Assembly (NCBI GenBank): GCA_964398485.1
Contig: CAYNMD010000038.1
Coordinates: 1 to 6,590, forward strand
From: SSEF01 sp964398485
GTDB taxonomy: Bacteria > Patescibacteriota > Minisyncoccia > Moranbacterales > UBA1568
Length of the DNA stretch: 6,590 nucleotides
Direction: 5' to 3'
The notes below the pieces were generated by a model. That model saw nothing but the letters and a program-made list of their open reading frames with translations, was not told the DNA's origin and did not search any database. This document shows positions 1-5,309 of the stretch, in pieces. Position numbers and translations under genes: made by a program. The stretch's first letter is position 1, and each line of letters opens with the position of its first letter.

Positions 1-2954
1 GTCACTTCTGTAGTAAGGTCAACTGAAGTACCAAGGGTAGAGGCGATAGTGATTGTGTCTGTCGCTCCGCCAGTTGTGGTGATACCAGTCCCAGCAGCAA
101 TAGTTACCGTATCTCCTGGAGTGATAGCTTGGCTTGACCCACTCGTACCAGTCAAGGTAAAGAGGGTAGAGCTTGTCTGAACAAAAGCCGCCGAAGAAAG
201 CCCATCCAGAAGATCCGCATCAAGTCCAGATCCTGATCCATCATTGCCACTTGTCCAAACAGTACCTCCTGTCGTAAAGGTGTAGGTCTGATCACTAGCA
301 AGGTCACCAACATCAAACGTGCCATAGAAACTCCCTCCTGTTGACTCGAGAATGCGGAGTTCTGCAGCTGCATTACCGAGCACGATATCAAATGCACCCG
401 TCTGATTCCAGTCTGAAACAAGGTTACTGAGAGCAAGTGTCGGTGTAGCTCCCTCACTACTTGCTGAACCAGAGATACCATTTCCAGCGGTAATAGTCGC
501 TACATAATTCCCCGTCGTGTGAGTACCAAGAGTAATAAGATCATTTAACGACGATGCTCCCGTACCACCATTAGCTACTGGAAGGATACCAGTCACATGA
601 GTCGTAAGTCCTACCTTTCCCCAGCTTGGAGCTACTCCGACTCCTCCAGATATAAGTACATTGCCCGTAGCTACATCAGCCAACGCCGAGAGGGTTGTGG
701 CTCCTGAAGCATAGAGAATATCACCGATCGTGTACGAACCAATTCCCGTCCCACCACGCGAGACCGAAAGCTGTGCTTCGGCCGTGAGTGTATCCGCATC
801 AGCCCAGATCGCCACCTGACCAGCTGATCCTGAGCCGTTGATGCCGCCAACTCCCGTCACGGAACGACACTCCCAAACATTGGTTGTATTATTCCAAGCC
901 AAGACATCGAGATCAGCACAACCCTGGAGAAGTGCCAATTCGTTCGATCCCGTCCCAGCAAATTCGAGACCAGAGTTACTCGAAGTAGAGCCGGTCCCAT
1001 CAGCAGAGTCGAGGAGATCAATGCCGAGGGTAAGGGTCGCACCCTCACTCCCTGCTGAGCCACCCGTAATACCGTTGCCATTCCCGACACTAGCGACATA
1101 GTTCCCGGTGGTGTGTGTTGTGAGAGCAATCAAGTTATTGAGACTCGTCGCGCCGGTACCACCATACAGCGTTCCTATTACACCACCGTTCCACGTACCA
1201 CTCGCAATCGTCCCGACCGCCGTGATATCAGTCAGGTTACCGCTAGTAATCACCGTCCCCGTCACATTAGGGAAGGTGATGGTCCGATCAGCGGTCGGAT
1301 CTGTAACAGCCAAAGTCGTTTCAAAACCATTGGCAGTTGTTCCCTCAAAGGAAAGCGTACCCGCTGAAACATCAAAGAAAAATCCTTCGTCAACAGCTGT
1401 CCCACCAATCACCAAATCATCCGTTGCATCGGTAAGGTATGTCAGTGACCCCGTGCTCGTCCAGTCACTCGTCCCGCCAGACTTGTTGGAACATACCCAA
1501 GCGCTTGAGCCACTACTCCAAGCGAGCACCTGATCATTGCTACAACCACCAAGAAGTTTGAGTCCGCTCGCGTCGGTTTCCAAACCTGAATTTGATGAAG
1601 TGGTCGCTGTCGTTCCAGTCGTCGCCACGTCAAGTCCGACGGTTATGAGTCCAACACCATTGGTAACCGAAATACCATTACCTGCACTAAGCGTATTGAG
1701 AGTAAAACCACTGCCATTCCCAATAAGAAGCGACCCATTGGATGCCAAAGAAGCATTGAGCCCGGTACCACCACGTGATTCATCAAGATACTGTTCTGCT
1801 CCGAGCGAAGAAACACCGCTCCAGTAGGTTACGTATCCCACTGTTCCCGATCCAGAGAGTCCTGCCGAGAAACTCGTACACTCCCAGACGCCGGTCGTAT
1901 CATTCCAAGCCAGAGCCTGACCATTAGCACAGCCCTGGAGAAGGGTGAGCTCATTACCAAGGGCTCCACCAAATTCAAGTCCGGAGTTGGATGAGGTTAA
2001 CCCAGTACCATCGCTCGAATCAAGCAGATCAATACCAAGAGTGAGCGCAGCACCCTCGCTCCCCGCTGCACCACCGGTAATACCGTTGCCACTCGCCACG
2101 CTCTCAACATAATTTCCATTCGTGTCTGTACCGAGCGTAATTGAACTGGAAGCCGTCGAAATATTACTAAAGGTTGAACCATCATTGGAGAGTTGCCATG
2201 TTTGAGTGGTGCCATTGTAACGCAGCGCTGGAGTACTCGTAGCACTCGATACTGAAAGATCAAAATTACCGCTCGTAAAGGCATTCCCTGTTCCGATGGT
2301 AAAGACCGTAGAGTCAGTCCCAGTATCGGTGTTCTGCTGATGGATGTCGTCGATATTATCAAAACGAGAATCATTACCGAGTACCAGCTGACTATTGCCA
2401 GTGCCCGTCGGAAGTTGTTTGATATTTATCTTTCCACCTTTATCAAGTACAACGAGATCGCCTTCACGTGTTCCAAAAGTTTTACCACGAAGGTACTGAG
2501 CATTGAGAGCAGCCGGTACAGAACCAAGTTTCTTCCGTGGCACAAGTTCCGAATCGGTACCAATTCGAATACCGAGATAATAATCACCGTTTTCGAAGTT
2601 AACCAAATTGGCCAAAGAATTCACCGCCCCGAGATAAGCACGAAGAACTCCACCTTCAACTTTGACTGTCTGCACCTCTTCCCAGATTCGATTACCAGCA
2701 TCAGCGTTGGATGGATATGGATCAGCATTGCTTCGATCAGTGCGGTAGAGAGCAAAACGCACCTGATAATCACCATTAGCGATCACTTTGTTATCTGATC
2801 CAAAAAGCGAGAGAGCGACCGGAATTTGTGTTATTGACTGCGCAAAACTAGGACGAATTGATTCCCCCCAGGAAAATATCACCCCAATCACTACCGTGAT
2901 AAACAAGATGATGGTATGAACTTTTCGGTTTTTATTTTTTACATAACTATGCAT
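1..2954 (-). CDS. Secreted phage-tail-fibre-like repeat protein (partial, C-terminus off the left edge)
   Basis: Translation of the minus strand gives 984 uninterrupted codons from ATG at 2954 to the window edge, with no stop. Residues 1-39 look like a signal peptide: basic n-region KNKNRK (6-11), hydrophobic core IILFITVVIGVIF (15-27), cleavage plausible after SFA (37-39). Residues about 40-155 resemble the N-terminal domain of many bacterial tail-fibre-like surface proteins (YQVRFALYR, WEEVQTVKVEGG, DYYLGIRIG, then LVPRKKLGSVPAALNA). From about 210 onward it is Gly/Ser/Thr/Asn-rich repeat sequence: GNYV..NGIT blocks, four GGTG turns (395, 598, 734, 796), DPTADRTITFP (552-562), and the tail-fibre signature DADLLDG (912-918). 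The likely role is an extended extracellular fibre or adhesin; the ligand is unknown. An in-frame TGA 12 nt upstream limits the start to this ATG or a TTG at 2963. No good Shine-Dalgarno is visible. A C-terminal chaperone/peptidase or anchor domain may lie outside. Confident of the ORF and class, not of function. Confidence 0.88.
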   Translation of the reverse strand, partial: MHSYVKNKNRKVHTIILFITVVIGVIFSWGESIRPSFAQSITQIPVALSLFGSDNKVIANGDYQVRFALYRTDRSNADPYPSNADAGNRIWEEVQTVKVEGGVLRAYLGAVNSLANLVNFENGDYYLGIRIGTDSELVPRKKLGSVPAALNAQYLRGKTFGTREGDLVVLDKGGKINIKQLPTGTGNSQLVLGNDSRFDNIDDIHQQNTDTGTDSTVFTIGTGNAFTSGNFDLSVSSATSTPALRYNGTTQTWQLSNDGSTFSNISTASSSITLGTDTNGNYVESVASGNGITGGAAGSEGAALTLGIDLLDSSDGTGLTSSNSGLEFGGALGNELTLLQGCANGQALAWNDTTGVWECTSFSAGLSGSGTVGYVTYWSGVSSLGAEQYLDESRGGTGLNASLASNGSLLIGNGSGFTLNTLSAGNGISVTNGVGLITVGLDVATTGTTATTSSNSGLETDASGLKLLGGCSNDQVLAWSSGSSAWVCSNKSGGTSDWTSTGSLTYLTDATDDLVIGGTAVDEGFFFDVSAGTLSFEGTTANGFETTLAVTDPTADRTITFPNVTGTVITSGNLTDITAVGTIASGTWNGGVIGTLYGGTGATSLNNLIALTTHTTGNYVASVGNGNGITGGSAGSEGATLTLGIDLLDSADGTGSTSSNSGLEFAGTGSNELALLQGCADLDVLAWNNTTNVWECRSVTGVGGINGSGSAGQVAIWADADTLTAEAQLSVSRGGTGIGSYTIGDILYASGATTLSALADVATGNVLISGGVGVAPSWGKVGLTTHVTGILPVANGGTGASSLNDLITLGTHTTGNYVATITAGNGISGSASSEGATPTLALSNLVSDWNQTGAFDIVLGNAAAELRILESTGGSFYGTFDVGDLASDQTYTFTTGGTVWTSGNDGSGSGLDADLLDGLSSAAFVQTSSTLFTLTGTSGSSQAITPGDTVTIAAGTGITTTGGATDTITIASTLGTSVDLTTEV
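201..221 (-). other. Tail-fibre DADLLDG motif
   Basis: Residues 912-918 read DADLLDG, preceded by Gly/Ser-rich GSGSGL and followed by LSSAAF. The form DAD-x-LDG-x-x-(S/A)-x-x-(F/Y) recurs in phage tail fibres and tail-fibre-like bacterial surface proteins. It is the clearest single link of this protein to that group. Confidence 0.7.
408..518 (-). repeat. Truncated coding repeat (residues 813-849)
   Basis: Only the front of the module is present: TTGNYVATITAGNGISG, then EGATPTLAL. It then switches to SDWNQTGAFDIVLG and has no cysteine motif. It follows the VANGGTGASSLNDL turn (793-806), just as copy 2 follows YGGTGATSLNNL (597-608). Confidence 0.7.
735..1112 (-). repeat. Long coding repeat, copy 2 (residues 615-740)
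   Basis: Partner of the module at 1752-2123, with the same order: TGNYV..GNGITGG, EGATLTLGIDLLDS, DGTGSTSSNSGLEF, C679, W687, W694 and C696, a Gly-rich stretch, SRGGTG. The region between CWWC motif and GGTG carries two extra residues relative to copy 1 and is the least conserved part. Confidence 0.85.
1473..1691 (-). repeat. Shortened coding repeat (residues 422-494)
   Basis: This shorter version of the module has SAGNGISVTNG, then TTSSNSGLET, then C471, W479, W486 and C488 with exactly the same spacing as the two long copies. It lacks the LGIDLLDS block and has no GGTG turn at its end. It is followed by a different block that includes DPTADRTITFP (552-562), a phrase common in tail-fibre-like proteins. 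Confidence 0.75.
1752..2123 (-). repeat. Long coding repeat, copy 1 (residues 278-401)
   Basis: This module runs NGNYV..GNGITGG, EGAALTLGIDLLDS, DGTG.TSSNSGLEF, a C-x7-W-x6-W-x-C motif (C342, W350, W357, C359), a Gly-rich stretch and SRGGTG. It aligns over its whole length with residues 615-740, starting 337 residues further on. The protein sequence is strongly conserved, but codons differ at many synonymous sites (for example GGTATTGAT against GGCATTGAT), so the duplication is old or the copies come from a shared family pool. Confidence 0.85.
2838..2954 (-). other. Signal peptide of the tail-fibre-like protein
   Basis: Codons 1-39 encode a basic n-region, a 13-residue hydrophobic core (15-27) and a short polar c-region ending S-F-A before Q-S. 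This fits Sec-dependent export with cleavage after Ala39. The c-region is rather long (WGESIRPSFA), so an uncleaved N-terminal anchor is the alternative. A signal peptide separates this gene from true phage tail fibres, which are assembled in the cytosol. Confidence 0.7.
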
Positions 2955-3003
2955 GGCGGACAATCATGCCATGAACTCATTTTATCATAAAAAAAGCAAC
3001 TTT

Positions 3004-3032
3004 TGTATAGTGGTCAAGAGTAATAAACACAA
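3004..3032 (-). promoter_or_regulatory. Candidate promoter of the tail-fibre-like gene
   Basis: On the minus strand TTGTGT (3032-3027) is followed after 17 nt by TATACA (3009-3004), about 50 nt upstream of the ATG at 2954, in a strongly AT-rich setting. Matches to the sigma-70 consensus are partial (3/6 and 4/6). TTGACC (3017-3012), TATGAT (2989-2984) and TAAAAT (2984-2979) also occur nearby but lack a well-spaced partner, so the true promoter is not settled. Confidence 0.25.
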
Positions 3033-3080
3033 AAAATAATAATAAATTTTTTCATGGAAATTTTTAAAAAGAAAACAATC

Positions 3081-3110
3081 AAAAAACACTCCTTTCAGGA
3101 AGTGTTTTTA
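3081..3110 (-). terminator. Rho-independent terminator of the FnIII-like gene
   Basis: The arms AACACT-CCT (3085-3093) and AGG-A-AGTGTT (3097-3106) pair with a 3-nt loop and one bulged A. Flanking A and T runs extend the stem. Read on the minus strand, the stem runs into six T residues (3086-3081). It lies about 28 nt past the stop codon at 3139. T residues also follow on the plus strand, but no plus-strand gene ends here. Confidence 0.75.
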
Positions 3111-3138
3111 TCTCTTTCTATTACCTTCTTCCAATCGG

Positions 3139-4095
3139 CTACTTCACAGCCCAGCCAAATACCTCACCGATGGCTCCAGCAATAAGATCAAAGAGTGATA
3201 CAGAGCGAGCACCCGTAAAAACAGCGTACGGCTCACTGGTAACCACATTCCCGAAGCGGTCTGTTGCCTGGATGGTATAGAGATAGGTTGAAGCTGGATC
3301 GAGACCAGTCAGAATAATACTGTGATCATAGGCAAGATCGTCTGTCTCGACGATCTTTGGAGTTTGGCCAATACCCTTCGCGTAGCTCACCGAGGCGGTA
3401 GCGAGCTTATTGGTATTCCACGTAATAACCAATTTCACCTCCTGTTTGTTCTTCTCGGTGAAAGCCTCACCTCGTATCCCATCAATCGACAAGGGAGCAA
3501 TCCCTTCATCCATCTGGAGAAACTGAGCCTCCCCAAGAAGCACGATCTCCCCTACCTTGAAATTTTCGCTACGATAGTTGGCAGTATCATCAAGGAGCAC
3601 TGGTGGCACCTCTTCCAGGACAGTGGGAGGTTGGCTCGTTGATGGGACTTCTGCCGGTTTTGGATCTGTGATAGGAGTTACTTCTTCTCCTGGTCTTTGC
3701 CACCACCAATACAAAGACATGGCTATACCCGATGCAAGAAACACTCCAAGTACACCAAAAAAGATGCGTCTTCTTTTCTTTTTCACTTCATCTTCGTCTG
3801 GCGCCAAAAGCTTTTCACGAGCCAATCGATCCGATTCTGTCATAGATGGCCCCTTGATAACTTGAGGAGCGCTCGAAGGATCCTTGCTCGATAAAACAGC
3901 ACCTGGAACATCTCCTGATGACTGCTGAGGGGAAGAGACTGCTGGTGCGGCCGGCCGTATGGAAAAAGGGCTCGCCGCTCGAGCTTGGTTCTCTTTTTTC
4001 TCTCCCTCAGGAGGAGAAGCGCCAACATCTTTCTTGGGTAATTCAGAGGGGGTAGCGCTCCCCGGAGAACCCAAAAATGGACTAGTATCAGCCAT
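3139..4095 (-). CDS. Single-pass membrane protein with extracytoplasmic fibronectin-III-like domain
   Basis: No named family is recognised. The 318-residue product (numbered from ATG at 4095) has a low-complexity N-terminal half rich in Pro, Ser, Ala and charge (about 1-105). A KKKRRR cluster (105-110) abuts a hydrophobic segment, about 111-132, ending YWWW. The positive-inside rule puts the N-terminus in the cytosol. A Pro/Thr linker (134-166) follows, then an extracytoplasmic part. Residues about 219-295 look like an FnIII or purple-acid-phosphatase-N-type beta sandwich: VKLVITWNTN, ATASVSY, then HSIILTGLDPASTYLYTIQATD. The last 19 residues are hydrophobic with few charges. Start choice: GAGG (4106-4103) lies 7 nt before ATG 4095, whereas the TTG at 4101, six bases upstream, is too close to that site. 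It probably serves as an envelope or scaffold protein; its partner is unknown. It is divergent from the ManC-type gene and ends with its own terminator. Confidence 0.85.
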   Translation of the reverse strand: MADTSPFLGSPGSATPSELPKKDVGASPPEGEKKENQARAASPFSIRPAAPAVSSPQQSSGDVPGAVLSSKDPSSAPQVIKGPSMTESDRLAREKLLAPDEDEVKKKRRRIFFGVLGVFLASGIAMSLYWWWQRPGEEVTPITDPKPAEVPSTSQPPTVLEEVPPVLLDDTANYRSENFKVGEIVLLGEAQFLQMDEGIAPLSIDGIRGEAFTEKNKQEVKLVITWNTNKLATASVSYAKGIGQTPKIVETDDLAYDHSIILTGLDPASTYLYTIQATDRFGNVVTSEPYAVFTGARSVSLFDLIAGAIGEVFGWAVK

Positions 4096-4173
4096 AACCA
4101 AACCTCAGTGACAAAAATTGCCTGTTTGCTTTCTTTTACTGTACCATAGGGACAGACTTTTCTATAGAGCTCT
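4096..4173. promoter_or_regulatory. Divergent intergenic region with candidate plus-strand promoter
   Basis: This 78-bp gap must hold promoters for both divergent genes. On the plus strand TTGCCT (4118-4123) and TACCAT (4142-4147) are separated by 18 nt, each matching 4/6 of the sigma-70 consensus; a transcript from there would have a leader of about 20 nt before ATG 4174. No convincing minus-strand promoter or operator palindrome was found. Confidence 0.3.
4103..4106 (-). promoter_or_regulatory. Ribosome binding site that fixes the ATG 4095 start
   Basis: GAGG on the minus strand lies 7 nt upstream of ATG 4095, an ideal distance. It would lie only 1 nt from the in-frame TTG at 4101. The ATG is therefore the better start, and the first two residues of the longer version (encoded by TTG GTT) are probably not translated. 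Confidence 0.7.
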
Positions 4174-5286
4174 ATGATCGAAAAATTATCTTCGCATCAC
4201 TACATCGTTATCATGGCTGGCGGTTCTGGCACGAGGCTCTGGCCACTCTCTCGGAAATCAAAACCTAAGCAATTTCAGTCGTTTATTTCCGAGAAAACCA
4301 TGATTGCGGAGACTCTCGATCGCATCCGACCTATCGTTCCACTCGAAAATATTTTTGTTTCTACCACAGCTGCTTATAAAGCGCTCGTCACCCAAGAACT
4401 CCCTGATCTCCTCCCTGAAAATATCATTGTTGAACCAGAATCAAGGAATACGGCCCCGGCTATTGCCCTCGTTGCTACCCTGATTGAGGCGAGGGATAGC
4501 GAGGCAGTGATTGCCACTATCGCTTCGGATCATGCTATCCAAAACACCGATGAATTTAGAGAAACTATCCATGCTGCTCTCCAAGCTGCCGATAATCATC
4601 CAGATAAACTCGTCATCATCGGGATCAATCCCACCAAGCCCGACACCGGACTCGGCTATATCAAGCTTGGCCGAGAGGTAACCGAAACTCTCGGGAAGCG
4701 TGTCTTTGAAGTTGACGCCTTCAAAGAAAAACCCGATCAAGCCACCGCTGAGGAATACCTCCGGAGTTTTGATTATCTCTGGAATGCTGGTTATTTTATT
4801 TTCACTGTCAAACACTTCACCGAATGGGCAAAGGTCTTTGCTCCCACCCTCGCTACATGCATGCAAGAGATTACTGCTCACCAAAAATCTGGGACACTCG
4901 ATGAGAAAAAACTTCAGGAACTCTATGCCAAAGCCCCAAGTGAACCCTTTGATATAGCCATCGTCGAAAAACTCCCTGCCTCTCAGCGTCTCGTCATCCC
5001 CTCCGCTCTCGAGTGGAGTGACGTCGGTAACTGGGATTCTCTTCATCAATTCCTTGCTGAGCGTTCAGGGAGTCACTCCGTCATCCATGGCCAACATATC
5101 GACCTTGGGAGTAAAAATATCCTTGTTCAGAGCGAAAAGAAACTCGTAGCGACCATCGGACTTGAAGACATTGTCATCGTCGATACCCCCGATGCCCTTC
5201 TCGTCGCCCGTCGCGACCAAGTATCAAGTGACATCAAAAAAGTTATCGAAAAACTCAAAGAGGAAAATCAGGACAAGCTCCTCTAG
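4174..5286 (+). CDS. manC: Mannose-1-phosphate guanylyltransferase (GDP-mannose pyrophosphorylase)
   Basis: This enzyme converts GTP and mannose 1-phosphate to GDP-mannose and pyrophosphate in the cytosol, supplying mannose (and often fucose or rhamnose derivatives) for surface glycans. The 370-residue protein has the nucleotidyltransferase signature AGGSGTRLWPLSR...PKQF (15-34) with its GTP-binding loop and catalytic Arg/Lys. It also has EPESRNTAPA (87-96), SDH (118-120), TGLGYI (158-163), FKEKP (183-187), WNAG (203-206), FDIAIVEK (259-266) and WSDVGNW (281-287), all in family order. The C-terminal part (about 300-350) matches the short beta-helical tail of the family. The length fits the monofunctional form; bifunctional ManC/AlgA proteins of about 470-480 residues carry an added isomerase domain that is absent here. 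ATG 4174 is preferred because ATG 4213 (residue 14) would remove the first beta-strand. Only a weak AGAG (4166-4169) precedes it. The stop is TAG. Confidence 0.95.
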   Translation: MIEKLSSHHYIVIMAGGSGTRLWPLSRKSKPKQFQSFISEKTMIAETLDRIRPIVPLENIFVSTTAAYKALVTQELPDLLPENIIVEPESRNTAPAIALVATLIEARDSEAVIATIASDHAIQNTDEFRETIHAALQAADNHPDKLVIIGINPTKPDTGLGYIKLGREVTETLGKRVFEVDAFKEKPDQATAEEYLRSFDYLWNAGYFIFTVKHFTEWAKVFAPTLATCMQEITAHQKSGTLDEKKLQELYAKAPSEPFDIAIVEKLPASQRLVIPSALEWSDVGNWDSLHQFLAERSGSHSVIHGQHIDLGSKNILVQSEKKLVATIGLEDIVIVDTPDALLVARRDQVSSDIKKVIEKLKEENQDKLL

Positions 5287-5309
5287 TTTTTCCAAAAAAT
5301 AACCCTCTA

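Larger units (their letters stand above)
2955..3138. other. AT-rich intergenic region between two minus-strand genes
   Basis: This 184-bp gap is full of A and T runs (especially 2981-2996 and 3031-3086), unlike the roughly balanced coding DNA around it. It holds a hairpin terminator for the gene ending at 3139 and promoter-like elements for the gene starting at 2954, so these two co-oriented genes are probably transcribed separately. No ORF or structured RNA was recognised in it. Confidence 0.7.

Noticed and set aside
1108..1533. Plus-strand open frame of 141 codons rich in Val and Pro
   Set aside because: It is the reverse complement of Gly/Thr/Asn repeat codons; the Val/Pro richness is what that produces. 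The minus-strand frame there has recognisable repeats.
408..2123. CRISPR array or noncoding tandem repeat
   Set aside because: The repetition is at protein level in one continuous open frame, the units are long and unequal, and the DNA copies differ at synonymous sites.
2340..2798. Plus-strand open frame of 152 codons opposite the tail-fibre-like gene
   Set aside because: It lies wholly antisense to the signal-peptide-proximal, clearly protein-like coding sequence, shows no domain, and its composition matches a reverse-strand shadow.
1..2954. Prophage or phage tail module
   Set aside because: Only the tail-fibre-like repeats suggest phage. A signal peptide is present and neighbouring genes are chromosomal surface or sugar-nucleotide genes; no capsid, tail, terminase or integrase gene is seen.
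4441..5049. Minus-strand open frame of 202 codons opposite the ManC-type gene
   Set aside because: The plus strand carries all family motifs in order over this stretch; the antisense frame has no recognisable domain or start context.
4174..5286. Bifunctional guanylyltransferase/phosphomannose isomerase, or a glucose-1-phosphate nucleotidyltransferase
   Set aside because: The protein ends at 370 residues with no cupin-type isomerase domain, and the AGGSGTRLWPLSR..PKQF and WSDVGNW motifs are those of mannose-1-phosphate guanylyltransferases rather than RmlA or GalU.
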